A DNA stretch of 64,000 nucleotides from Pseudaestuariivita atlantica (GCF_001205715.1 NZ_AQQZ01000003.1:372001-436000); one strand, 5' to 3'. Counted from the stretch's first letter, positions 1 to 7,923 are shown. The notes: a model not told the origin generated them from the letters alone. Translations and numbers: made by a program.

Positions 1-529
1 AGGCGGCAAAGCCCGCGACGCCTTCGTGCCGGATGCCGTAATAGCGCAGCCTGCCATCGACGACCGAGCGGCGGATCGCGTCCGAAAGGCCAAGGTTGGA
101 ATGGCCCACCATCCCGAAGACCGATTGCACGCCCCAGTTCGCCATCGTCTCGACCATGACATCGGTGGTCGTGCGGGTGTGCGGCGGTTCGGGTTCGAGC
201 CCGACGAAGATCTCGCCATCGCGGATGTCGAGCGGGAAGAGCTTTTGCCCGGTATCCTCGTGCCCGCCCGGAGGCGCGCCGGTCAGCGGGTCGAAATCCC
301 AGCCGTGCCACGGGCAGCGCAGCCAGCATTTGCCCTCCACCCCCTTCTCGATCGACCCTTCTCCCAACGGGCCGCGCTGGTGCGGGCAGTGGTTGTCCAT
401 CGCCGTCCACTGACCGTCGAAATGCACAAGGCAAATGGAGGTGGTACGCGCCGTGACCGTCTTGACCCGGCCTTCGGGCAGGTCGTCCACGTGACCCACG
501 GATATCCAGTCGAGCGTGTCGTCAGTCAT
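1..529 (-). CDS. Rieske [2Fe-2S] - thiamine pyrophosphate enzyme fusion (partial, 3' end off window)
   Basis: The visible N-terminal 176 residues start at ATG 529. Residues about 8-115 form a Rieske domain with the ligand pairs C48-x-H50 and C72-x2-H75 (motifs NHCPHQRG and RCPWHGW). From about residue 121 the sequence changes to the start of a TPP-enzyme PYR domain (MVETMANWGVQSVFG), with a candidate catalytic glutamate in RHEGVAGFAA (E169). The rest lies beyond the left edge, so the reaction cannot be named. The start overlaps the stop of the upstream membrane gene by 8 nt. It is the last visible gene of a six-gene minus-strand operon containing two other Rieske fusions, which suggests a redox-linked 2-oxoacid or related TPP reaction (inference). 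Confidence 0.85.
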   Translation of the reverse strand, partial: MTDDTLDWISVGHVDDLPEGRVKTVTARTTSICLVHFDGQWTAMDNHCPHQRGPLGEGSIEKGVEGKCWLRCPWHGWDFDPLTGAPPGGHEDTGQKLFPLDIRDGEIFVGLEPEPPHTRTTTDVMVETMANWGVQSVFGMVGHSNLGLSDAIRRSVVDGRLRYYGIRHEGVAGFAA

Positions 530-806
530 CTTTGTCCTCCTCGGGCGCGGGGGGCGGATTGAACCGGTCCACGACGCGCTGCACGAGCGTCAGGACAAGG
601 AAGCCGCCGCAGACCCAGATCAAGAGTTCGAAGGGCGCGAAGGGTGTGCCCCGCAACCAGCGGGCCAGAAGGCCCCCGCCCGGACGCAATTCCGCGATCC
701 CGAACAGGCCCGAACGCGGCCAGAGGTCGAGAAACCAGAACCGCGACAGGTAGACCAGCACGACCGCCAGCGCGGTCACCGCCAGAAGGATCGCCGCCCG
801 CTTCAT
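522..806 (-). CDS. small two-helix membrane protein of the Rieske operon
   Basis: A 94-residue protein not recognised as a known family. It has a hydrophobic N-terminal segment (about residues 4-20) and a second one (about 60-78), separated by an Arg/Gly-rich loop, and an acidic Pro-Glu-Asp tail. Its start overlaps the previous gene by 4 nt and its stop overlaps the Rieske-TPP start by 8 nt, so translation is probably coupled. It could be a membrane anchor or subunit for the neighbouring redox proteins. That role is inferred from position only. Confidence 0.7.
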   Translation of the reverse strand: MKRAAILLAVTALAVVLVYLSRFWFLDLWPRSGLFGIAELRPGGGLLARWLRGTPFAPFELLIWVCGGFLVLTLVQRVVDRFNPPPAPEEDKDD

Positions 807-1567
807 CCGTCCACCAGCGCAATGGTGGGCGTGTCGAGCCGCAGGACAAGCACGTCACCGCGACGTTCCAGGTCCCCTTCAAGCGTGACGAACTGGCCGA
901 CGAAATCATAGGCCTCTTTCGGCAGCCGCGTCCCGTCCGGCCCGGTGATGAGCATGAAATCCTGCCCTTCGACCGGTTGCGTCGTGACGAAGACGGGGGG
1001 AACGTCGCCGATGATGCACAGGTTCGCGCAGGCCTTGTGGGCAAGGCCCCGTCCGGGGCGCATGGCACCGTAGAGGCACTTGCCGTCGCAGATTTCCCCG
1101 GCCAGGCGCCAGCGGCCCAGCGGCTCGGTCTGCATCGCCGGCGCTTCGCCTTCCGCCGCCTGGATGCCGCGCCGACCGCCGCGCAGCTGGATCATGTCGA
1201 TGGTGCCGCGTTCCAGAACGACGCCCGAGACCTGCGCCAGCTTGCCCTCCAGTCCCATCGCGCGCATGTCGACGCCGCTTTTGCCCGCCGCCGTCATCAT
1301 CAGCGTCTTGCCGGGCGGGATCAGGTCATTGCCCTCGGTCACGCGCAGCAGCGGATAGGGCGTGAGTTCCACGACACCCGTCACCGTCTGCCGCCCGTAA
1401 TCGAACCGGAACGCCGCGTCCTGCGGGGCGTCCTGCGTGCCGCCGATCAGCAGGGCCGCCGCTGCGAAAAGCGCCACCAGCGCGACCGACACCAGCGCCA
1501 CGAACCCGCCAAGCCCGCGGGGCAACGGCAGGTAGCCGACGAAGAACGGTGTCTCCTTGCGGCTCAT
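803..1567 (-). CDS. membrane-anchored protein with two C-x3-C motifs
   Basis: A 254-residue protein with one strong N-terminal membrane helix (about residues 22-43) and a predicted extracytoplasmic remainder. The C-terminal third has C160-DGK-C164 and C180-ANL-C184 separated by a Gly-rich stretch. This arrangement would suit metal, cluster or disulfide chemistry. No family can be named with confidence. It overlaps its neighbours by 4 nt on each side, between the ferric-reductase/Rieske gene and the small membrane gene. The four cysteines in an operon full of Fe-S proteins make an electron-transfer or assembly role plausible (inference). Confidence 0.75.
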   Translation of the reverse strand: MSRKETPFFVGYLPLPRGLGGFVALVSVALVALFAAAALLIGGTQDAPQDAAFRFDYGRQTVTGVVELTPYPLLRVTEGNDLIPPGKTLMMTAAGKSGVDMRAMGLEGKLAQVSGVVLERGTIDMIQLRGGRRGIQAAEGEAPAMQTEPLGRWRLAGEICDGKCLYGAMRPGRGLAHKACANLCIIGDVPPVFVTTQPVEGQDFMLITGPDGTRLPKEAYDFVGQFVTLEGDLERRGDVLVLRLDTPTIALVDG

Positions 1568-2610
1568 GCGGGCACCTCCACGGGATCGACCGGCGTACCG
1601 GGCGGGTTCGCCTCGACCTGCACCTGCACGCGGTTGCCGGAAAGGCGCAGCGTGTAAGTCGGGACCATCTCGGTGAAAGGCGCGGGCGAGCGGCCGGTGC
1701 GCACGTCATACTGGAACCCGTGCCAAGGACAGGTCACGAGGCAGTCGATGATCCGCCCCTCGCCCAGCGGGCCGTTCTGGTGCGCGCAGGCGTTGGAAAT
1801 CGCGCTCAGCTTGCCTTCATGGCGGAAGACGGCCACGCGCTCCCCGTTCGGCAGGACCTTGATGTGGGCGCGTCCCTCCTCGATCTTGCGGGCATCGCAG
1901 ATGTCGACCCACCCGCCTTCTTCGGTGCCAAGCCGATCGCCGTTGCGGTCCTCGTGCCACGCGGCCCAGGCATGCAACCCCGCCACGCTGAGCGCGCCGC
2001 CGATGAAGATCACGGTGAAGGTGTGGTTCTGCTGGTCCTGCATGATGCCCAGCGCCACGTGCGCCACCACGGCGACATAGGCGAAGTAGATCAGGGCATG
2101 CAGAGCCTTCCAGACCGGCGGCGTCAGGAACTTCAGCCAGAAATCGTGGCTCGTGACCGCGAGGATGACAAGGCAGACCAGGGCGAAGATGCCGAACGCC
2201 TCGAACGGGAAGCCTGCCAGCTGGCCGTAGCTGGTATTGGCGAACAGGAGTGCGGCGTACTTGTCGGAACTGGAAAAGGCGAAATACCAGTTGAGGATGT
2301 ATCCGGCGTGAGTGATCGCGACGAAGGTCGTCATCACGCCGAAATGCCGCCGGTTGTACAGCAGCGGCAGGAACCGCCGGTCGATCCGCGCAAGGGGACC
2401 GATCCACAGGATCACCGTCAGCATCAGGAAGGCGCAGGCCCCGAAGGCGCGGGCATTGTGCACCTGCGGGTTGATCGGGTTCTCGTGGCTCAGAAGCTCG
2501 GGCGTGACGTACAGAAACAGGTAGAGAAACGCGACCACGGCGGCCAGCATGATCCCGTCATAGACCCATTTCGACCGGTTCCACTGGACGGGCACATACT
2601 TGACGCTCAT
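1564..2610 (-). CDS. ferric-reductase-like transmembrane domain fused to Rieske [2Fe-2S] domain
   Basis: A 348-residue protein. Residues about 18-215 hold around six hydrophobic helices with histidines placed as possible heme ligands (H101 in ITHAGY, H171 in KALHALIY, H184 in VVAHVALG), like ferric reductase/YedZ-type membrane cytochromes. Residues about 235-335 form a Rieske domain with C275-x-H277 and C294-x2-H297 (NACAHQNGPLG, TCPWHGF). ATG 2610 was chosen because it forms a 4-nt ATGA overlap with the upstream stop; the longer in-frame extension is low-complexity and unlikely. It probably passes electrons between the membrane and a soluble partner. Donor and acceptor are unknown. Confidence 0.88.
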   Translation of the reverse strand: MSVKYVPVQWNRSKWVYDGIMLAAVVAFLYLFLYVTPELLSHENPINPQVHNARAFGACAFLMLTVILWIGPLARIDRRFLPLLYNRRHFGVMTTFVAITHAGYILNWYFAFSSSDKYAALLFANTSYGQLAGFPFEAFGIFALVCLVILAVTSHDFWLKFLTPPVWKALHALIYFAYVAVVAHVALGIMQDQQNHTFTVIFIGGALSVAGLHAWAAWHEDRNGDRLGTEEGGWVDICDARKIEEGRAHIKVLPNGERVAVFRHEGKLSAISNACAHQNGPLGEGRIIDCLVTCPWHGFQYDVRTGRSPAPFTEMVPTYTLRLSGNRVQVQVEANPPGTPVDPVEVPA

Positions 2611-2984
2611 TGGCTGTCCTCCGCCGGAGGAGAGAGACGTTCGGGCGCGATGTGATCCGGCCAGCTTTGCCGGACGGCAAGGCCCGCAACGATCACCGCG
2701 ACGATGGCGATGGGCATGGCATAGGCGAAAATTCGGTGCCGGTGACGACGCGGGCGGTGGCGGTGGGCCCAGTGATCGCGGCCCGAGGCAAGGCAGTACC
2801 ACCGCCACAGGACCAGCGGCCAGATAACGACGATACCGGGGACAAGGAGCGGGCGAAAGACGAATGCGCCGTCGGCATCCTCGTCAATCCGGTCGATGCC
2901 GTAGCCGAGGAACACCACCGCAACGATCCCGCCGATCACGCCCCACCACGTGACGGCGGTCAGGATGGCCTCGGCCGTGGTCAT
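2607..2984 (-). CDS. membrane protein of the Rieske operon, three predicted helices
   Basis: A 125-residue protein with hydrophobic segments at about residues 10-28, 43-62 and 86-105. A basic His/Arg-rich loop (RDHWAHRHRPRRHRHR) lies before the last helix. No known family is recognised. The start overlaps the stop of the Rieske/glutamate-synthase-like gene by 4 nt and the stop overlaps the start of the ferric-reductase/Rieske gene by 4 nt. The His-rich cytoplasmic or periplasmic loop might bind metal or heme, but nothing in the sequence proves it. Confidence 0.75.
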   Translation of the reverse strand: MTTAEAILTAVTWWGVIGGIVAVVFLGYGIDRIDEDADGAFVFRPLLVPGIVVIWPLVLWRWYCLASGRDHWAHRHRPRRHRHRIFAYAMPIAIVAVIVAGLAVRQSWPDHIAPERLSPPAEDSQ

Positions 2985-4591
2985 GTTACGCCGCCATAGG
3001 CAACGCCCGACAGGTCCGCCATGTCACGCTTCCAGGTGGTCAGGTCGTCGCGGTTGAACTTGGACAGGTGGTCGTGCCCGCAGGCGCGCGCCATCACCTG
3101 CATCAGTTCCACGCTGGCACCAAAGAAGTTCTCCAGCCGCTTCGCCGATTTCTCGACCACGAGGCGGCTGACGAGGTGCGGTTTCTGCGTGGCGATCCCT
3201 ACGGGGCAGTTGTTGGTGTGGCAGGCGCGCATGGCAAGGCAGCCGATCGCCTGCATCGCCGCGTTCGACACCGCGACCGCGTCCGCGCCCAGCGCCAGCG
3301 CCTTGATGAAATCGGCGGGCTTGCGCAGGCCGCCGGTGATGACCAGCGACACGTCGCCCCGGCCGCTGTCGTCCAGGTGCCGCCGTGCCCGCGCCAGCGC
3401 CGGGATCGTCGGGACCGAGATGTTGTCGCGGAAGATGATCGGCGCGGCGCCGGTGCCGCCCCCCCGGCCATCGAGGATGATGTAGTCGACCCCGACTTCG
3501 AGCGCCGCGTCGATGTCGCGTTCGATATGCTGCGCCGACAGCTTGTAACCGATGGGGATGCCGCCCGTGCGGTCGCGGACCTCGTCGGCGAACGCCCTGA
3601 TTTGGGAGGGGTCCGTCCAGTCCGGGAAGCGGGAGGGAGAGATCGCGTCCTCGCCCTCTTCCAGTCCGCGCACCTCGGCGATCTTGCCCTTCACCTTCTC
3701 CCCCGGCAGGTGCCCGCCGGTGCCCGTCTTGGCGCCCTGCCCGCCCTTGAAGTGGAAGGCCTGCACCCGGTCGAGCTTGTCCCAGCCGAACCCGAACCGG
3801 CCCGAGGCGAGTTCGTAGAAATAGCGGGAATTGGCGGCCTGTTCCTCCGGCAGCATGCCGCCCTCGCCCGAACAGATGCCGGTGCCCGCACGCTCGGCCC
3901 CCATGGCCAGCGCGATCTTGGCCGGTTCGGACAGCGCGCCGAAACTCATGTCGGACACGAAAAGCGGGATCTTCAGGTGCAGCGGTTTCTGCGCGTTCGG
4001 GCCGATCACCACGTCGGTCCCGACCTCGGCATCGTCCAGCAGGGGCGGGGTGGCAAGTTGTGCCGTCAGAAGCTGCAGATCGTCCCAGTCGGGCAATTGG
4101 TGGCGCGGCACGCCCATGCTTTCGACCACGCCGTGATGGCCGGTGCGTTTCAGGCCGCTGCGCGCATAGCCCTGGATCAGCCCGTTATAGGGCTCTTCCT
4201 CGGTCCCGTGGCTGGTATCGGCGTACAGGCCCAGATAGGCGTCGCGGTTGAACGGTTGCGGGTTGTCATGGGCCCACGCATTGATCTCGTCCGCGTCGAC
4301 ACAGATATCGTCGCCCTCGATCCACGAGGTGAACTTGGGCAAGGCCTCGTCATTGGCGTATTCCGACACGCCGGAATCGAGCCGGTAATCCCAGTCATGC
4401 ACGCCGCAGATCAGGTTCTTGCCGCGCACGAACCCGTCGGCCATCAGCGCGCCGCGATGCAGGCAGCGGCCATAGAAGACCGACACCTCGTCATCGAAGC
4501 GGACGATGACAAGGTCGACTTCGCCGACGATGGCGTATTGCGGCTGGCGGTCGGCCAGGTCGCTGAATTTGTGCAAAGGGTGCTTTTTCAT
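2981..4591 (-). CDS. Rieske domain fused to glutamate-synthase-like FMN/[3Fe-4S] domain
   Basis: A 536-residue protein, probably the first gene of the operon. Residues about 5-100 are a Rieske-type domain (C43-x-H45, C62-x2-H65; GRCLHRG and CGVHDWDY). Residues about 190-530 match the FMN-binding domain of glutamate synthase: SDMSFGALS, KGGQGAKTG, GGGTGAAP, and the three cluster cysteines spaced C-x5-C-x4-C in GCLAMRACHTNNCPVG. There is no glutamine amidotransferase domain and no gltD nearby, so it is not an ordinary glutamate synthase. ATG 4591 is preferred because the domain begins there; the upstream in-frame extension of 30 residues looks non-coding. Substrate unknown. Confidence 0.9.
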   Translation of the reverse strand: MKKHPLHKFSDLADRQPQYAIVGEVDLVIVRFDDEVSVFYGRCLHRGALMADGFVRGKNLICGVHDWDYRLDSGVSEYANDEALPKFTSWIEGDDICVDADEINAWAHDNPQPFNRDAYLGLYADTSHGTEEEPYNGLIQGYARSGLKRTGHHGVVESMGVPRHQLPDWDDLQLLTAQLATPPLLDDAEVGTDVVIGPNAQKPLHLKIPLFVSDMSFGALSEPAKIALAMGAERAGTGICSGEGGMLPEEQAANSRYFYELASGRFGFGWDKLDRVQAFHFKGGQGAKTGTGGHLPGEKVKGKIAEVRGLEEGEDAISPSRFPDWTDPSQIRAFADEVRDRTGGIPIGYKLSAQHIERDIDAALEVGVDYIILDGRGGGTGAAPIIFRDNISVPTIPALARARRHLDDSGRGDVSLVITGGLRKPADFIKALALGADAVAVSNAAMQAIGCLAMRACHTNNCPVGIATQKPHLVSRLVVEKSAKRLENFFGASVELMQVMARACGHDHLSKFNRDDLTTWKRDMADLSGVAYGGVT

Positions 4592-4721
4592 GGCGGGCTC
4601 ACGGTCCTGAACTGTGTCCAGCGCCGCGGACAGCAGGCCAAACTCACGCCTCACCATGCGATGCCGGTCCGCATCGGCCAAGTAACATTTATAACATGGG
4701 ACGTGATTCCGCCTGCGGGCG
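4592..4721 (-). promoter_or_regulatory. probable promoter region of the Rieske operon
   Basis: A 130-base gap between the diguanylate cyclase stop and the first Rieske gene. It is locally AT-rich around 4684-4696 and, read on the minus strand, contains TATAAA as a possible -10 box. I could not find a convincing -35 partner. It also holds a repeated AACAT pair (AACAT-TTAT-AACAT). The Rieske operon may have its own promoter here or be read through from the H-NOX/cyclase pair upstream. Confidence 0.3.
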
Positions 4722-5717
4722 TCAGGCTGACCGTGACTTGGGCAGGTCGAGGTGGAAGGTCACGCGGCCCCGCCCGGCATCCTTGGATGCGTACAGCGCG
4801 GTATCGGCATCGCCCAGAAGGGCGTCGACCGTCGGCGCGATGTAATCGACGCTCCGCACGACGCCGCCGCTGGCCGAGATGGCGGCATTCTTGCCCGCGA
4901 AGGGGATGGGCTCGCGGATACGCTCGATCAGGCGCGCCGCGACCTCGTCGAGGCGGGACCGGTTCACGAGACCGGGAAAGACAAGGATGAATTCGTCGCC
5001 GCCAACCCGCGCGACGATATCGTCACCGCGGGTTTCCTCGCGCATTATGGCGGCCACCGTCTGCAGCACGTGATCGCCCGCGGCGTGGCCCAGCGTGTCG
5101 TTGACCTGCTTGAAGAAGTCGAGGTCAAGCTGCATCAGCGCAAAATCCTGCCGTCCTTCCAGAAGGTGACCCAGCAGGTGATCGAAGGCGCGGCGGTTCT
5201 TCAGGCCGGTCAGCGTGTCGCTGTAGGCCTGCTCTTCCACCCGCAGCATCGCGTCCTGCAGGCGTTCGTTCAGAAGGCGCGACGCTTCCATCGCCGCCGA
5301 TTTCGCCTCCACCAGGTACAGCATCTCGATCGTCAGGTCGGTGGGTGCGAAATCGGCGCTGCTGAGCGTGAAGTCCCGCACCGCGTCGAGGATCGAGATG
5401 CCGAAGGACATGTCGACCAGCGCACCGGAGCCGAGGGGGTGCGGCGCAAGGACCGCCTTGACCCGCGTATGCGGCGGCGTCCTGAGCCGCAGGTGCAGTT
5501 TCTGTCCCGCCGTCTGCAGCAACTGCGCGATCGTGCGCACCTTGCGCGGTCGTTCCAGTTCGAAAACCTGCGTGAATTCGCGCCCGACCAGCCCGCCACT
5601 AAGCACCTTGCACAGGGTCGGACCGGCATGAACGATCCGGCCTCCCGCATCCAGATGCAGGTGCATGGGGCACAGCATATCAAGCGCTTCGGCAAGCGGA
5701 GCGACCTGCACCGTCAT
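4722..5717 (-). CDS. HNOBA (H-NOX-associated) - GGDEF diguanylate cyclase
   Basis: A 331-residue protein that should make cyclic di-GMP. The N-terminal part (about 1-125) looks like the HNOBA PAS-like domain found in H-NOX partner enzymes (LHLDAGGRIVHAGPTLCK). A helical linker follows (about 130-165), then a GGDEF domain with an intact VGGDEF active site. An RGDD product-inhibition I-site (RxxD) sits five residues before it, so the enzyme should be active and feedback-inhibited. The start overlaps the stop of the H-NOX-like gene by 4 nt, a standard sign of a sensor-effector pair. Signals perceived by the H-NOX partner probably set its activity. Confidence 0.9.
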   Translation of the reverse strand: MTVQVAPLAEALDMLCPMHLHLDAGGRIVHAGPTLCKVLSGGLVGREFTQVFELERPRKVRTIAQLLQTAGQKLHLRLRTPPHTRVKAVLAPHPLGSGALVDMSFGISILDAVRDFTLSSADFAPTDLTIEMLYLVEAKSAAMEASRLLNERLQDAMLRVEEQAYSDTLTGLKNRRAFDHLLGHLLEGRQDFALMQLDLDFFKQVNDTLGHAAGDHVLQTVAAIMREETRGDDIVARVGGDEFILVFPGLVNRSRLDEVAARLIERIREPIPFAGKNAAISASGGVVRSVDYIAPTVDALLGDADTALYASKDAGRGRVTFHLDLPKSRSA

Positions 5718-6298
5718 GGCACCACCGCAAGATCGAATTGTCGCCCGCGCGCGAAGGCGCGTTCGAGAAGCTTGATCGAGATCTGCTCGGCCCCGTCGAT
5801 CGGGCCGTCATGTTCCAGAAGGGCGAGCACGCCGTAATCGTCTGCCATGGCACGCAGGATACCGACAAAGACATGCCCGGCCCCGTCGAACGGACTGCGA
5901 CAGATCAGGACGAATTCGCCTTCATCCCGGTCGCAAAGCTCCAGTTGCGGCAGGTCGATATCCGGCACGGCAAGGCGCGCGCGGTCGGGCAGGTCGTCGA
6001 GCGAATACAGGAACTCCTCGAACGTGACGCCGCCGAACCGCAGCAGGCGTCGCAGGTTTTCGACATTGGGATGTGAGACGAGGTAGGTGCCAAGGTCTTC
6101 CAGCACCTCCTCGCGCGGCTTGGACAGGACCCGCGCCATCGTGTTCACCACCGCATCCGTGATCGGGTCGTCATAGGTCAGCATCGCCTCGAACTCGACC
6201 ACGCCGGCACCGCTGCGGCGCAGGACGTCGTTCCAGACATCGGTTCCGTAGGCGTCCCGGCAGAAACTCTGGACGGCCGTGTTGATCAATCCGTGCAT
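5714..6298 (-). CDS. H-NOX-like (heme NO/O2-binding fold) protein lacking the proximal histidine
   Basis: A 194-residue protein, the usual length of a stand-alone H-NOX. The start MHGLINTAV, the FGG-FEEFLYSLDDL-RARLAVP helix and the domain order fit the family. However, the position that normally carries the proximal heme histidine (LxxLHxR) reads LDDLPDR, so residue 104 is proline. The usual YxSxR heme-propionate motif appears as CRSPF, losing the tyrosine and arginine. The gene is translationally coupled to an HNOBA-GGDEF cyclase. It may therefore bind another cofactor, use a different axial ligand, or signal without heme. Family call is good; ligand is uncertain. Confidence 0.8.
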   Translation of the reverse strand: MHGLINTAVQSFCRDAYGTDVWNDVLRRSGAGVVEFEAMLTYDDPITDAVVNTMARVLSKPREEVLEDLGTYLVSHPNVENLRRLLRFGGVTFEEFLYSLDDLPDRARLAVPDIDLPQLELCDRDEGEFVLICRSPFDGAGHVFVGILRAMADDYGVLALLEHDGPIDGAEQISIKLLERAFARGRQFDLAVVP

Positions 6299-6379
6299 GC
6301 CACGCTCTCCTCGCGGCGGAGAGTGCGCCGGGCAGTGTTAAGAACTCGCCAACAGATCAAATTGCTCGGAAATGCCGCG

Positions 6380-7822
6380 TCAATCGGCGCCACTCACGGA
6401 CTTGACCGCCTGGAAGGCGCGGATGCCCCACAGACCGGCCTCGCGCCCGTAGCCGGATGCGCCGCGCCCGCCGAACGGCGCACCCGCGACACGGCTTTGC
6501 CCGCCCGCCTGCACCATGCCCACGCGAAGCGCCCGAGACACGCGCGCGGCGCGGTCCGGATCGGCGGTCTGCACGTATCCGGCAAGGCCGTAAGGCCCGG
6601 CATTTGCGAGGGAAACCGCCTCTTCCTCGGTGTCGAACGGCGTGATCGACAGGACCGGGCCGAACACCTCTGTCTGGAACAGGTCCATGTCGGGCGTGAC
6701 ATCGGCAAAGACCGTCGCGCGCGGGAACCATCCGCCGGTATTGCCCGGCGCACGTCCCGGCCCGCCCGCGACGCAGCGCGCGCCCTCGGCAAGGGCGCGG
6801 TCGATGCAGCGCTGCACGTGGTTGAACTGCACCTCCGAGACCAGCGGCCCGAAATGGTCGCCCGGTTGCGACGGGTCGGCAAAGACCGCCGCTTCGGCTT
6901 CCGCCGCCGCCAAAGCAACCGCGTCTTCATAAACGGAACGCTCCACCAGCATGCGCGAGGCCGCGTTGCAGGACTGGCCCGAATTGCGGAAGCAATGCGC
7001 CACGCCCTGCGTCACGGCCAGCGGCAGATCGCAGTCGGCAAAGAGGATGTTCGGGGATTTCCCGCCCAGTTCCAGAAGGACGGGGCGCAACCGCGCGCCC
7101 GCTTCGGCCGCGATGTGCTGTCCCACCGACGTGGAGCCGGTGAAGGAGATCACGTCGACGCCCTTCGCCGCGACCAGCGCCTCCCCGGTCGCGCCATCGC
7201 CCATCAACACCTGCGCGGCCCCGTCGGGCAGGGCTTCGTGCAGGGCCTCGGCCAGAAGGCAGGCGCTGAATGGTGCAAGCTCGGACGGTTTTATAACGGC
7301 GGCACAACCCGCGGCGAGTGCGCCGCCCAGTTTCAGCGCGGCCTGGTTCAGGGGCCAGTTCCAAGGCGTGATCAGCGCCGCGACCCCCAGCGGTTCATGG
7401 CGGATCCAGTGCCCCGGCGCGGCCACCTCCCGATCCGGCGCTTGCGCAAGCGCGGCATGCGTTGCCTGCAAATGCGCTATGGCCGCCACGACCTGCTTGT
7501 CGCGGGCAAAGTCGATGGGCGATCCCATCTCGGCACTGATCGCGCGGGCAAACGCCTCTTTCCGCGCCTCGATCGCCGCGATCAGCCGCGCGATGCGTTC
7601 CAGACGCGGCGCGCGCGGCAGGTCGGGATCGGTGGTGTCAAACACCGCGCGCGCCCGCGCGACAGCACCTGCCACGTCGGCGGGTTCCGCCACCGGCACC
7701 CACCCCGCCGCCCTCCCGGTCGCGGGGTCGACCCGCGTCACCGTCGCACGGCGCGACCATCCCTCTGCATCGGGCCAGAGGTTGGGAAGGTCGGGTCTGT
7801 CGGTCAGCGGCAAGCGTGTCAT
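6380..7822 (-). CDS. NAD(P)-dependent aldehyde dehydrogenase
   Basis: A 480-residue enzyme of the aldehyde dehydrogenase superfamily, oxidising an aldehyde to its acid in the cytoplasm. It has PWNWPLN in the cofactor region, FTGSTSVG for nucleotide binding, the general base glutamate E251 in LELGGKSPN and the catalytic cysteine C285 in SGQSCNAASR. I chose ATG 7822 (MTRLPLTDR); two other ATGs extend it by up to 9 residues (to 7849). The substrate is not evident. It lies just downstream of an MttB-family methyltransferase on the same strand, so a methylated-amine or betaine-derived aldehyde is possible (inference). Confidence 0.9.
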   Translation of the reverse strand: MTRLPLTDRPDLPNLWPDAEGWSRRATVTRVDPATGRAAGWVPVAEPADVAGAVARARAVFDTTDPDLPRAPRLERIARLIAAIEARKEAFARAISAEMGSPIDFARDKQVVAAIAHLQATHAALAQAPDREVAAPGHWIRHEPLGVAALITPWNWPLNQAALKLGGALAAGCAAVIKPSELAPFSACLLAEALHEALPDGAAQVLMGDGATGEALVAAKGVDVISFTGSTSVGQHIAAEAGARLRPVLLELGGKSPNILFADCDLPLAVTQGVAHCFRNSGQSCNAASRMLVERSVYEDAVALAAAEAEAAVFADPSQPGDHFGPLVSEVQFNHVQRCIDRALAEGARCVAGGPGRAPGNTGGWFPRATVFADVTPDMDLFQTEVFGPVLSITPFDTEEEAVSLANAGPYGLAGYVQTADPDRAARVSRALRVGMVQAGGQSRVAGAPFGGRGASGYGREAGLWGIRAFQAVKSVSGAD

Positions 7823-7923
7823 GGGACCTGCGATCATCGGAGGCCCCAAGAACGGCCAACGGCGCGCGGAGTCAATCCGTGCGGTGCGCAGGGCGCACCG
7901 GCATACCGCCGCGGGTGGCCGGA

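Noticed and set aside
2611-2808. Longer N-terminus for the ferric-reductase/Rieske protein
   Set aside because: The in-frame extension is Pro/Arg-rich and lies inside the upstream membrane gene; the ATGA overlap at 2607-2610 is the better start.
4592-4721. FNR/DNR-type operator upstream of the Rieske operon
   Set aside because: The AACAT repeats do not form the TTGAT-N4-ATCAA pattern, so no regulator can be named.
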